A DNA stretch of 64,000 nucleotides from an uncultured Gammaproteobacteria bacterium (GCA_937992195.1 CALKKV010000024.1:1-64000); one strand, 5' to 3'. Positions 44,776-53,875 are shown, counted from the first letter of the stretch. Notes: a model not told the origin generated them from the letters alone. Translations and numbers: made by a program.

Positions 44776-44861
44776 GCTTTATAATTATTTCCAAAAAGTA
44801 GTCGGAATATTTTAAGTAAGTTGACCGACATCCAAGACACCAACGATTAGAGTGAAAAAAG

Positions 44862-45752
44862 ATGAGTCAAGCTGAAGCAACTGATTTGGGATTGAAGATA
44901 GGTCAAGCTGAAGTAACAGGCATGGGATTGACGATGTATCGTATGTCGTCATGGCTAAAAAGTCCGCGACCCTATCTAATGGTGATAGGTTTTGCGTTTC
45001 TTTTGGCAACCTGGTACTTCACTGTGGAGGTATGGAAATTACCGCGGTTTCAGGATATGCCGGGTATAACCGAAGTATTTAGTGAATGGTTTAGCAAGGA
45101 CCCTTACTACGGACTATCAATCTATACCCCAGAATACTACAAACACATTTTGATCAGCTTAAGGAGAATTGCGTATGCTTTTTTTCTCGCAACAATTTTG
45201 GGGGTTCCACTAGGGTTGTTTCTTGGTTGGTCAAAAACTTTAAGAGAATATATTTTCCCACTGTTTGAGGTTTTTCGTCCGATTCCTGTTCTGGCTTGGG
45301 TTCCACTTGCGATTATTATTTTTAGCGGCTCTGAAACTCCAGTTATATTCCTGACTTTTTTAGCATCGTTCTTTGCAACGACGTTAAATACAATGTTGGG
45401 CGTTGAATCAATTGACGAGTCCTACAGCCGCGCTGCATATTGTCTTGGTGCTAGCCGTTGGCAAACTTTTAAACATGTTGTGGTGCCCGGCGCGATGCCC
45501 TACATCTTTACCGGACTTCAGATTTCTATCGGAGTAGCCTGGTTTTCATTAGTCGCCGGCGAAATGGTTTCTGGCCAGTATGGACTGGGATATCTTATCA
45601 ATACATCTTATATGATGATCGAGTATCCGAAGATCATTATTGGCATGATCACGCTGGGTGTGATCGGATACAGCACCAGTGCACTGGTTCGTCTTGCTGG
45701 AGATTATATGATGCAGTGGAGAGTGCGGGAACTTGCACTCGGGGATAACTGA
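44862..45752 (+). CDS. sulfonate-type ABC transporter permease 1
   Basis: 296 residues with about six membrane helices (one at about 40-58, the rest 95-290). The ATPase-docking EAA-type loop reads SYSRAAYCLGASRWQTFKHVVVPGAMPYIFTGLQI, normal for SsuC/TauC permeases. The first 40 residues are an unusual polar extension. The stop overlaps the ATG of the first ATPase gene (TGATG), so they are translationally coupled. It works with the second permease at 46612 as a heterodimer for methanesulfonate uptake. Confidence 0.88.
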   Translation: MSQAEATDLGLKIGQAEVTGMGLTMYRMSSWLKSPRPYLMVIGFAFLLATWYFTVEVWKLPRFQDMPGITEVFSEWFSKDPYYGLSIYTPEYYKHILISLRRIAYAFFLATILGVPLGLFLGWSKTLREYIFPLFEVFRPIPVLAWVPLAIIIFSGSETPVIFLTFLASFFATTLNTMLGVESIDESYSRAAYCLGASRWQTFKHVVVPGAMPYIFTGLQISIGVAWFSLVAGEMVSGQYGLGYLINTSYMMIEYPKIIIGMITLGVIGYSTSALVRLAGDYMMQWRVRELALGDN

Positions 45753-46606
45753 TGAATATGATGGGCGAAGAGATGCAACCTGAAGTAACAAAAGGCGCGA
45801 TACGAATCGAGGACGTAGTCAAAATCTACGACCCCGATGGCGCTGCAGTAATGGCGGTTGATCATTGCTCGATTGATATTCCAGCAGGTGAGATATGTAT
45901 GATTGTTGGACCTTCAGGGTGCGGTAAAACCACACTGTTAAATGCCATCGCCGGGTTTCATGATGTGACTTCTGGGCATATTTATCTCGACGATGAGATG
46001 TTGTGTGGACCTGATAATCGCAAGGCTGAGCCAGGCTCCGATCGTATCGTGGTTTTTCAAAACGGTGCGCTGTTTCCTTGGAAGACCAACTTAGAGAATA
46101 TTGCCTTTGGCCCGATGATGGAGGGAAAGCTAAGTAAAAGCGAAATCTATGATAAAGCTCGCAGCATGATGGCGGACGCTGGATTAAGCGGAACTGAAAA
46201 CAGCTATCCGGGTGAAGTGTCTTCAGGGTTGAGGAGGCGGGTGGAAATAGTGAGAGCATTGATGAACGATCCTAAGGTATTGTTATTCGATGAGCCGTAT
46301 CGCGCCTTGGATTCACTGACTAAATCTGTCATGCATGAAGCGCTTTTAGAGATCTATTATAAAAATAAGGTGACGATATTTTTTATTACTCATGATTTGG
46401 AAGAGGCAATCTTTTTAGGTCACCGGCTGATAATCATGTCATCGAGACCTTGTAAGCCTAAAAAGATTGTCGACGTCGATATCCCACATCCGAGAGACTA
46501 CAGTGTTCTTACCAGCCCAAGATTTAGAGAAATTATGAATGAAGCAAAAGGTGTGGTGCATGAGGAAGCTAAAAAGGCATTCGATGCCGGTGAGAAGGAG
46601 GGATAA
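45752..46606 (+). CDS. sulfonate-type ABC transporter ATPase 1 (degenerate signature motif)
   Basis: 284 residues. Walker A GPSGCGKT (53-60), Q-loop VFQNGALFPW, Walker B VLLFDEP (177-182) and H-loop histidine H214 (FITHDLEEAI) are intact. The ABC signature, normally LSGGQ, is VSSGL (156-160, in EVSSGLRRRVE), lacking one glycine. It is therefore a good nucleotide-binding half but a poor signature partner. It is coupled to permease 1 by a TGATG overlap and is followed 5 bases later by permease 2. It is expected to pair with ATPase 2 at 47456. Confidence 0.9.
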   Translation: MNMMGEEMQPEVTKGAIRIEDVVKIYDPDGAAVMAVDHCSIDIPAGEICMIVGPSGCGKTTLLNAIAGFHDVTSGHIYLDDEMLCGPDNRKAEPGSDRIVVFQNGALFPWKTNLENIAFGPMMEGKLSKSEIYDKARSMMADAGLSGTENSYPGEVSSGLRRRVEIVRALMNDPKVLLFDEPYRALDSLTKSVMHEALLEIYYKNKVTIFFITHDLEEAIFLGHRLIIMSSRPCKPKKIVDVDIPHPRDYSVLTSPRFREIMNEAKGVVHEEAKKAFDAGEKEG

Positions 46607-46611
46607 CAGCT

Positions 46612-47436
46612 ATGAGTCTTCGAACCTTCAAAGAGAATCTTTTTAGTAAAGGCGCGCTGCGAGGCATTGCCGCGATCGTTATTTTTGTCATCATTTGGGA
46701 AGTGGGAGCGCGTTCTGAGCAAATATTTGGTTTTCGTGTGCCTTTCCTTGGGCTGGTGCCGCCGCCGAGTTCAGTATTTGTAAGCTGGGGCGGATTAATT
46801 GGAGAACCGAGCTATTGGCAAAGCTGGTATATGAGTTTTGTGCGTGTGTTCACCGGATTTATTGCTGCGGTACTCATCGGGATTCCGCTCGGGTTATTCA
46901 TGGCGGTAAACAAAACGTTCTATGGCATGGCTTTTCCTTCATTTGAGGTGCTGCGCCCTATTCCTCCGCTTGCCTGGGTGCCGGCGTCAATTATTTTCTG
47001 GCCAACTCAGGAAATGTCGATCGCCTTTGTTACTTTTCTCGGCGCTTTTTATACTATTGTTATCAATGTTCTCGGCGGTGCGAAATCGATCAACAAGCAA
47101 TTTTTACAGGCAGCGCAGTCGATGGGCGCATCACAATGGGACATTTTTAGACGCATTATTTTCCCTGCAACCTTGCCATCTATCGTAGTCGGCTCAGCGG
47201 TTGGAATGGGTATCACCTGGGAAGTAGTGGTAGCCGCCGAAATGATTTCTGGTGGCGGTAGCTCTGGTGGTGGTGCCGGTGGAGGACTTGGCTTTTTTAT
47301 ATGGGCCTCATACGTGGGTGGTTCCTATGAGCAAATTATTGTAGGCATGATCAGTATTGGAATTGCTGGTTACTTTAGCAGCGAATTGCTGCGACAGCTG
47401 GGTGGTTATTTAACACCATGGCTGAAAACAAGATAA
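46612..47436 (+). CDS. sulfonate-type ABC transporter permease 2
   Basis: 274 residues with about six membrane helices. The EAA-type loop is KQFLQAAQSMGASQWDIFRRIIFPATLPSIVVG. A glycine-rich insertion (SGGGSSGGGAGGGLG, near 220) lies between the last helices where permease 1 has a shorter MVSGQYGLG, and is unusual. The gene starts 5 bases after ATPase 1. It shares the family with permease 1 but differs strongly, consistent with a heterodimeric channel. Confidence 0.88.
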   Translation: MSLRTFKENLFSKGALRGIAAIVIFVIIWEVGARSEQIFGFRVPFLGLVPPPSSVFVSWGGLIGEPSYWQSWYMSFVRVFTGFIAAVLIGIPLGLFMAVNKTFYGMAFPSFEVLRPIPPLAWVPASIIFWPTQEMSIAFVTFLGAFYTIVINVLGGAKSINKQFLQAAQSMGASQWDIFRRIIFPATLPSIVVGSAVGMGITWEVVVAAEMISGGGSSGGGAGGGLGFFIWASYVGGSYEQIIVGMISIGIAGYFSSELLRQLGGYLTPWLKTR

Positions 47437-47455
47437 AAAGTATACACACTGATTT

Positions 47456-48316
47456 ATGTCATCTGATAACTCAAAATCACAGGGCAACAGCGAGATTGTT
47501 GCCAACAACATAAGTAAGTCATTTGGCGCGGGCCCGTTTGCTAAAGAGGTCGTAAAAGACTGCTCGTTTTCAATCGAAAGCAACAAGCTGACGGTAATGA
47601 TTGGACCCTCCGGCTGTGGAAAAAGCTCTATCATCCAGTTGATTGCCGGTTTTGAGCAGCCAACTTCCGGTGAGATTACGATGAATGGTGTGCCAATCAC
47701 TGGCCCTGGTAAGGATCGGCTTGTGTTGTTTCAGGAGTCTGCACTGTTTCCGTGGATGACGACGTACGACAATATTATGTATGGTCCCAGAGCGCGCGGG
47801 GAAGGCGGCAAAGAGTCAACTGATTTAGCCGATTTTCTGCTCAACAAGGTGGGGCTTGAAGCGTTTAAAGATAAGTATCCAGCGCAGTTATCTGGCGGTA
47901 TGCAACGCCGTGCCGAGCTTGCTAGAGCGATGATCAATAAGCCGGAGATTATGATTCTTGATGAGCCTTTTCGTGGTCTGGATCACATGTCGAAAGAGTT
48001 GATGTGGGAATACTACGCTGGACTGTATGAAGAAGACCGCAATACCAACTTTTTTATAACAACCGACATCGATGAAGCCATCTTTCTTGCAGATAGATTG
48101 CTGGTAATGACCAATTTGCCGACGTCAACTAGAAAGGTGATTGATATCGATATACCGCGTCCCAGAAAAATCGATGACGTTGCAGATAGCGATCGGGCGA
48201 ATGAAATTAAAACTGAAGTCATGACGTTGCTTCATGAAGAAGCAATGAAGTCTTTCTCCGGTGGTAGCAAAGCCGCTGCCGATTTTCTTGAAGCCTATTC
48301 AAAACGATCGGGCTGA
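47456..48316 (+). CDS. sulfonate-type ABC transporter ATPase 2 (H-loop histidine missing)
   Basis: 286 residues. Walker A GPSGCGKS (50-57), Q-loop LFQESALFPW, canonical signature QLSGGMQRR (145-149) and Walker B MILDEP are intact. The H-loop histidine that senses the gamma-phosphate is replaced by threonine (FITTDIDEAI, T203). This is the mirror image of ATPase 1, which has the histidine but a damaged signature. A heterodimer would have one consensus site (ATPase 1 body with ATPase 2 signature) and one degenerate site. Starts 19 bases after permease 2. Confidence 0.9.
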   Translation: MSSDNSKSQGNSEIVANNISKSFGAGPFAKEVVKDCSFSIESNKLTVMIGPSGCGKSSIIQLIAGFEQPTSGEITMNGVPITGPGKDRLVLFQESALFPWMTTYDNIMYGPRARGEGGKESTDLADFLLNKVGLEAFKDKYPAQLSGGMQRRAELARAMINKPEIMILDEPFRGLDHMSKELMWEYYAGLYEEDRNTNFFITTDIDEAIFLADRLLVMTNLPTSTRKVIDIDIPRPRKIDDVADSDRANEIKTEVMTLLHEEAMKSFSGGSKAAADFLEAYSKRSG

Positions 48317-48385
48317 CAATTTTTTAGCATCCGTTTTTGGTCTCAAGAAAGAGAATGCCAGCAATAGTGAACTGACAATATAGTG

Positions 48386-48577
48386 ATGGATTTTCTGCTC
48401 GAAAGATCGACGGTTATCGCTCTTGCGCTCTTGGGAGCCGCGGTTTCTATTATTGCGTCCTGGTGCAATTCACGGCCTAATGTTTCAAAAGTCAAAGTAA
48501 AGCAGCTAACATTGCTTTCCTATATTCTGATGGGGGCAAGTATGGTTCTATTTATTCTCGCTGGCCTCTTATCTTAG
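48386..48577 (+). CDS. small two-helix membrane protein after the transporter
   Basis: 63 residues from the ATG at 48386 (a GTG directly precedes it). Two hydrophobic helices (about 8-24 and 41-60) flank a short basic loop (RPNVSKVKVKQ). No family recognised. It lies 69 bases after ATPase 2 on the same strand and may be the last gene of the transport operon. Confidence 0.5.
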   Translation: MDFLLERSTVIALALLGAAVSIIASWCNSRPNVSKVKVKQLTLLSYILMGASMVLFILAGLLS

Positions 48578-48632
48578 AGGGATAGGTAACCGATCGCTTT
48601 TTAGTTTTTCTTTGTATTTAGGGTCGTCATTG

Positions 48633-49246
48633 TTAACCACCGCTTGCCCAACCGTGCAGGTTCTGCTTAAAGCTTTTGCAATAAGGATGTTCTTTTTGTA
48701 AAGCGGCGACGCCTTTTTCACTCGTGTACCCGTTTGCCTGAGTGCAAAGGGCTACTTTTGTACGCTGATGACAGTTGTCACAGGACTCTCTTAGCCTGCA
48801 GCTTCTGGAAGACGTTCATTGGGTGGAAAATGCGGGCTTCCTGTTACCAGGTTAGCGATGGACTTTCCCAAGATTGCGTCAGACCTAACGGTTAATGGCG
48901 TATCAAAAGAAACCGTACCAAATGAAGAAGTCGTGAAGGCAGGCGTCTGGATAATTACTGCGCCGATTTCCTTTGGCTTTTCTTCTGCGTTTTTAGCTGT
49001 TGATGCAGTTTGCTTTGCACGAATCGATTCAATTTCAGTGCTCGCAAGTTCTGCATATACGCTGTCAGGATAACTAGCGACATAAGCCTGATCATCTTCT
49101 ATAGCACAGGAAGATTGTGCTGTATTGATTAAAGTTTGCTCTTTTGCTGCGGGTGACATTGCCGTAGCGCTGTTTACAGCTGGTGTTTTCACTAGTTCAT
49201 CGGCGCTCCTTTGCGCGGTTAAATTGCGGTCAACGTTTTTTTGCAT
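48633..49246 (-). pseudogene. decayed gene with internal frameshift
   Basis: The upstream frame (49246 to the stop near 48791, 151 codons) contains a segment typical of linkers in large repeat proteins (DDQAYVASYPDSVYAELASTEI). Just past its stop, another frame continues for about 55 codons with protein-like, cysteine-rich sequence (SCDNCHQRTKVALCTQANG, EHPYCKSFKQNL) to a TAA at 48633. An in-frame stop lies shortly before the only ATG, and there is no signal peptide. I read this as a truncated, frameshifted remnant. An alternative is two unrelated small frames. Confidence 0.4.
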
Positions 49247-49472
49247 TTCAGCGACTTTTTACGAGAGAAGCAGCTGCGCTTCGCTACCAAAGTTTCCGCG
49301 AAGATGGGTGTGAAAAAATAACATAATCTGCAGCATATCCCCGAAAGTTTTGCGGACTCCTACATTCGCTATCGCGATAGATTAGATAATTCTACGTCCC
49401 TATCTAAAGACAGTGGAAAATAGGGGGTCTAATGCATACTATGTAACTTTATAAATCGAGTTATGTATCGTC

Positions 49473-50633
49473 ATGAATGCACTAGACGGTTTGAAAGTTC
49501 TTGAATTAGGGCAATTAATTGCCGGCCCATTTGCTGCGAAGACGCTGGGTGACTTTGGCGCGGATGTGATTAAGGTGGAATCTGAGGGTGTTGGAGATCC
49601 ACTTAGAAAATGGAGATTGCTCCGCGACGGTACTTCTGTTTGGTGGCAGGTGCAGTCGAGAAACAAACGATCACTGACCCTGGATCTGCGATCTGAAGAA
49701 GGGCAGGAATCGGTGAGACGGCTGGCCAAGGAAGCGGATGTTGTCATCGAAAACTTTAAACCGGGGAAGCTTGAAGAATGGAATATTGGCTGGGAACAGC
49801 TGCATTCGATTAACCCAAGTTTGATCATGCTACGAATATCTGGCTACGGGCAAACCGGGCCTTATAGCCAGAAGCCTGGCTTTGGTGTGCTGGGAGAAGC
49901 TATGGGCGGTCTGCGCTTCCTCACGGGCGAGCCGGGTCGAGTGCCGGTGCGGGTAGGAGTCTCGATCGGCGACACGCTGGCGGCATTACATGGTGTGATG
50001 GGTATCTTGATGGCGCTGCGACATAAAGAAGTTAATGACGGCGAAGGACAATATATCGATGTCGCGTTATATGAAAGCGTATTTAATGTGATGGAGAGTT
50101 TGCTACCAGAATACGATGCGTTTGGTGCTATTCGTGAGCAGGCTGGCAGCGCATTGCCCGGTATTGCACCCAGCAATGCTTATCAATGTAAAGATCAAAA
50201 CTACGTATTGATTGGCGGGAATGGCGACAGCATTTATCAAAGACTGATGAAAAAAATTGGTCGGGTTGATCTCGCAGATGATCCTGATCTTGCGCAAAAT
50301 GATGGCCGAGTAAAACGTGTAGAAGAGATCGATCAAGCGATTCAAAGCTGGACGCAAACACGTTCAAGACAAACGGTGATCGACGAGCTAGACACAGTTG
50401 GCGTTCCCGTTGGCAAGATCTATTCGATTGAAGACATCGCTGAAGATCCGCAGTATCAGGCGCGTGGTATGTTGGTGACTACACAGGACAACGCGGGTAA
50501 TTCAGTGCAGGTGCCTGGTATCGTTCCTAAATTGAGTTTGACACCCGGAAAAATTCGTCACCCCGCACCGGATTTAGGTGAACATACTGAAGAAATACTG
50601 GAGTCAACAAGTTGGCCGACACGAGGAAATTAG
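49473..50633 (+). CDS. family III CoA-transferase (CaiB/BaiF)
   Basis: 386 residues, normal length. It moves CoA between carboxylic acids through an aspartyl-CoA intermediate. Family signatures: the N-terminal LKVLELGQLIAGPFAAKTLGDFGADVIKVE, SLTLDLRSEEG, RISGYGQTGPY, the likely nucleophile D167 in GVSIGDTLAALHG, and IGGNGDSIYQRLM. The true substrate acids are unknown. It lies 50 bases upstream of pobA, so an aromatic-acid pathway is possible. It could equally serve other acids, including products of organosulfur metabolism. Confidence 0.88.
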   Translation: MNALDGLKVLELGQLIAGPFAAKTLGDFGADVIKVESEGVGDPLRKWRLLRDGTSVWWQVQSRNKRSLTLDLRSEEGQESVRRLAKEADVVIENFKPGKLEEWNIGWEQLHSINPSLIMLRISGYGQTGPYSQKPGFGVLGEAMGGLRFLTGEPGRVPVRVGVSIGDTLAALHGVMGILMALRHKEVNDGEGQYIDVALYESVFNVMESLLPEYDAFGAIREQAGSALPGIAPSNAYQCKDQNYVLIGGNGDSIYQRLMKKIGRVDLADDPDLAQNDGRVKRVEEIDQAIQSWTQTRSRQTVIDELDTVGVPVGKIYSIEDIAEDPQYQARGMLVTTQDNAGNSVQVPGIVPKLSLTPGKIRHPAPDLGEHTEEILESTSWPTRGN

Positions 50634-50683
50634 ACGATGACCTCATATCAGTGTTTAGTTCTTTCCATGTTTAATTGAATTCT

Positions 50684-51856
50684 ATGAAAACAGATGTAGC
50701 CATCATTGGCGGCGGTCCGGCAGGTATGCTGTTGTCACAAATTCTCGATCTCAATGGTATTTCAAGTATTGTCCTGGAAAGACAAACTAAAGAATATGTT
50801 TTAGGGCGAATTCGTGCGGGTGTCCTCGAGCAGGGCACGGTTGAAATGATGAGTAAAGCAGGAATTGGAGACCGAATTGAAAAGGAAGGTTTTATCCACG
50901 AAAGTATTGGAATCGGATTCGATGATGCAGTGCATTCAATTGATGTCGTTGGTTTAACCAACGGCAGCGTTGTGACGGTTTATGGTCAAACAGAATTAAC
51001 AAAGGATCTGTATCAAATACGTGAAGAAACGAAAGGGGTGGTGCTAACCGGGGTGGAAGATGTGCAGCTATATCAGCTGACAACGGATGAACCCTATGTG
51101 ACCTGTCGCCATGCTGGAGAAAACCTTCGTATTGACTGTGACTTTATCGCGGGCTGTGACGGCTTTCATGGTCCAAGTCGACAGGCGATACCTGTGTCTC
51201 ACTTAAACGAATACCATCTGTCCTATCCTTATGGCTGGCTGGGCGTATTGAGTGAAACACCGCCTGTGTGTGACGAAGTGGTGTATTCAAATCATGAGCG
51301 GGGTTTTGCGCTTTGCTCGATGAGAAATAAAGAACTAAGCCGTTACTATATCCAGGTGCCATCCGGCGATCGAGTTTCGGATTGGTCGGATGACGATTTT
51401 TGGAAAGAGTTTAAGCAACGTGTTCCCAACGTAATTGCTTCCACTATCGTTACCGGACCCTCGATTGAAAAAAGTATTGCACCACTGCGCGCATTTGTTG
51501 CGGATAACCTCAATTACGGCAGACTTTTTCTCGCTGGTGATGCCGGGCATATCGTTCCACCAACCGGAGCCAAAGGATTGAATTTGGCCGTTTCAGATGT
51601 CTATTACCTGTCCGAGGCATTTAAATCCTTCTACAAACAAGGCAGTGAGAAAGATCTATCCAATTATTCGTCTACCGCTTTGCGGCGGATATGGAAGACG
51701 GTGCGCTTTTCTCTGATGTGTACCAAAATGCTGCATCTTTCTCCGCAAAGCACACCTTTTGAAAAAGAGGTGCAAAAAGCAGAGATTCGTTACCTCCTAT
51801 CCTCGAAGGCGGCCATGACGACTCTGGCCGAAAACTATGTAGGTTTGCCTTATTAG
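50684..51856 (+). CDS. pobA: p-hydroxybenzoate 3-monooxygenase
   Basis: 390 residues, the typical length, from the ATG at 50684. A flavin hydroxylase making protocatechuate from 4-hydroxybenzoate with NADPH and O2. It shows the FAD dinucleotide fold VAIIGGGPAGMLLSQIL, the family fingerprint GRIRAGVLEQGTVEMM, the DG-type motif IAGCDGFHGPSR, and the second FAD motif LFLAGDAGHIVPPTGAKGLNLA. No ring-cleavage genes are in the window, so the rest of the protocatechuate pathway must be elsewhere. Confidence 0.9.
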   Translation: MKTDVAIIGGGPAGMLLSQILDLNGISSIVLERQTKEYVLGRIRAGVLEQGTVEMMSKAGIGDRIEKEGFIHESIGIGFDDAVHSIDVVGLTNGSVVTVYGQTELTKDLYQIREETKGVVLTGVEDVQLYQLTTDEPYVTCRHAGENLRIDCDFIAGCDGFHGPSRQAIPVSHLNEYHLSYPYGWLGVLSETPPVCDEVVYSNHERGFALCSMRNKELSRYYIQVPSGDRVSDWSDDDFWKEFKQRVPNVIASTIVTGPSIEKSIAPLRAFVADNLNYGRLFLAGDAGHIVPPTGAKGLNLAVSDVYYLSEAFKSFYKQGSEKDLSNYSSTALRRIWKTVRFSLMCTKMLHLSPQSTPFEKEVQKAEIRYLLSSKAAMTTLAENYVGLPY

Positions 51857-52220
51857 TCTATGAGTAGCTTGGGAATTGTTCCCGCTTTCTGTGGTATTGA
51901 GATACTACAAACAGCTCTGACTGCGTCCCGTCTTTCCATTCTTCGCTCGGTTGCGAAAACAAGTTTTAATATTGCCTTACTAAAAGGCTATACTCATCGC
52001 AGACACTGATTCATGTTTGAAAAGATATGAGTATGTTCAAACAGGATGTTGTCTTCCGGACCAGGGGTAGAGGAACTTGTAGTTACCAAAACTAAATTGC
52101 TGTCTTGGATGTTAACTTGGGAATCTATTACCTGTTCTGACGCGTACACTGATTTCTATTTTTCATTGAGAAATCAAAAAAATAATAATTGTATTTAACC
52201 ATTTCACCTGAGGACTAACT
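51857..52220. other. intergenic region, no gene seen
   Basis: About 360 bases between pobA and the PQQ-type dehydrogenase. No credible frame or strong hairpin. It should contain the promoter of the dehydrogenase gene, whose ATG follows TGAGGA. Confidence 0.4.
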
Positions 52221-53495
52221 ATGAAGTTTAAGCAAACGATACTGCTAAGCGCCCTCACAACGGCGTCGTTAGTATTTGGTAGCGTGCAAGCGATAAGTGA
52301 TGACGGAAATCTTTCTAAACTCGGTGCGTTTAAAACAACAGGAACCGATACCGGTGAGAGCATCCCGCAAGGCGGCAAATACGCCGACAATCTAACCAAG
52401 ATTCTGCAAACCATTAAGATGCCGGATGGCTTTAAGATTGAGTTGTTTGCATTGGCGCCAGATGCCCGGCATATGGCAATTGGCAGAAACAAAGCAACAG
52501 TTTGGATTGGAACCAAGAAATCAAAAATCTGGGCGGCAACAGATCGCGATCTGGATAATGTTGCGGATACGGTTGAAGAGTTTAGTCCAAGCGTTAAATT
52601 TGATTTGCCAAATGGTGTTTGCTATTCACCAGATGGATTTCTGTTTGTTGCAGAACGTAACCGTGTGTTGATGTTTCCAGCTGCCGAGTTTTTTATGGAA
52701 AGCCCGGATACTGTGGCGATTCCTATCGTGCCCCAAGGTGAGTTGATTCCGGTTGAAGAAGAATCTTATAACCATACGGCAAGAGTCTGCGCTATCGGGC
52801 CAGATAACAAGCTTTATATTAGTTTGGGCCAGCCGTTTAATGTTTCGCCTCCTGACAAGCAAGACTTATACGATGAAGTGGGTATCGGTGGCATGATTCG
52901 AATGAACCGAGACGGATCAGAGCGGGAAGTTATCGCTACCGGGATTCGTAACTCTGTCGGTCATGCTTTTAACCCCGCCGACGGTAGTCTTTGGTTCACC
53001 GATAATCAGGTGGACGGAATGGGTGATGAAACCCCGCCTGGAGAAATCAACAAGATTCCCGCGTCTGGCGGATGGTTCGGACATCCCCACTATGGCGGGG
53101 GCGAGGTAAGAACGGCGGATTACGATGGCCAGGATATTCCAGAAGCAAAGCTCGCTAACTATATACCACCGCAGGTGGAAACCATCGCCCATGCCGCAGA
53201 CCTTGGCATGATGTTTTATACCGGCAATATGTTTCCAGAGAAATATAAAAACGCGATTTTTAGCGCGCAACATGGATCCTGGAATGCAGTGAAGCCCCGC
53301 GGTGCGCGCGTCATGGTAACTTTTCTTGATGAGGAGGGTAACGCTGCGGAAACAATTCCTTTTGCAGAAGGATGGCTGCAGGATAATGGGGTGTACTCTG
53401 GGCGTCCGGTTGACGTGCAGCAATACGTAGACGGCTCTATCCTTGTGTCTGACGACAAGGCTGGTGCGGTATATCGTATTTCGTACGAAGGTTAA
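52221..53495 (+). CDS. periplasmic PQQ-dependent sugar dehydrogenase-like protein
   Basis: 424 residues with a signal peptide (about 1-24, ending VQA-IS). A beta-propeller of the glucose/sorbosone dehydrogenase family: MPDGFKIELFALAPDARHMAIG, NGVCYSPDGFLFVAERNRVLMF, the histidine in YNHTARVCAIGPDNKLYISLG, GIRNSVGHAFNPADGSLWFTDNQ, and GRPVDVQQYVDGSILVSDDKAGAVYRI. Members oxidise sugars or alcohols in the periplasm using PQQ or related cofactors. A cytochrome c gene follows directly, supplying an electron acceptor. The sugar is unknown. Confidence 0.82.
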   Translation: MKFKQTILLSALTTASLVFGSVQAISDDGNLSKLGAFKTTGTDTGESIPQGGKYADNLTKILQTIKMPDGFKIELFALAPDARHMAIGRNKATVWIGTKKSKIWAATDRDLDNVADTVEEFSPSVKFDLPNGVCYSPDGFLFVAERNRVLMFPAAEFFMESPDTVAIPIVPQGELIPVEEESYNHTARVCAIGPDNKLYISLGQPFNVSPPDKQDLYDEVGIGGMIRMNRDGSEREVIATGIRNSVGHAFNPADGSLWFTDNQVDGMGDETPPGEINKIPASGGWFGHPHYGGGEVRTADYDGQDIPEAKLANYIPPQVETIAHAADLGMMFYTGNMFPEKYKNAIFSAQHGSWNAVKPRGARVMVTFLDEEGNAAETIPFAEGWLQDNGVYSGRPVDVQQYVDGSILVSDDKAGAVYRISYEG

Positions 53496-53502
53496 TAATA
53501 AA

Positions 53503-53531
53503 ACTGGCGAGCCGATTACCGGCTCGCCAGT
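53503..53531 (+). promoter_or_regulatory. hairpin between the sugar dehydrogenase and cytochrome c genes
   Basis: A perfect 12-bp GC-rich stem (53503-53514 with 53520-53531) and 5-base loop (ATTAC), 8 bases after the dehydrogenase stop and 17 bases before the cytochrome ATG. No T-run on the plus strand. It probably stabilises the upstream message or reduces read-through into the cytochrome gene. Confidence 0.75.
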
Positions 53532-53548
53532 GATAAAAAATTCGATCA

Positions 53549-53875
53549 ATGCGATATCTAATTTTAATCACCAGTGTTGTGATTGGCCTTTCACACTCCA
53601 TAGTAAACGCAGCCGACGCGACCGCGGGTAAGCTGAAAGCCGAACAGGCTTGCCAAACCTGCCATGGTGTCGACGGAATATCACAGCTAGCAATGGTTCC
53701 TAATTTAAGCGGGCAGCGAGCCGACTACACAAAAATTCAACTAGAAGCCTATCGATCAGGTCAGCGAAACCACGCACAAATGTCGATTATTGCGCAATCT
53801 CTTACGGACGAAGAAATAGCTGATTTGGCTGAGTGGTATTCAAAAATTAATGTAACGGTTTCTCTTCCTGAGTAA
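53549..53875 (+). CDS. small periplasmic c-type cytochrome
   Basis: 108 residues. Signal peptide about 1-21 (SVVIGLSHSIVNA-AD). One heme c is attached at CQTCHG, and the axial methionine is probably in HAQMSIIAQSLTDEEIADLAEWY, the class I c553-like pattern. It accepts electrons, most likely from the PQQ-type dehydrogenase encoded 53 bases upstream. It ends the two-gene unit. Confidence 0.88.
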   Translation: MRYLILITSVVIGLSHSIVNAADATAGKLKAEQACQTCHGVDGISQLAMVPNLSGQRADYTKIQLEAYRSGQRNHAQMSIIAQSLTDEEIADLAEWYSKINVTVSLPE

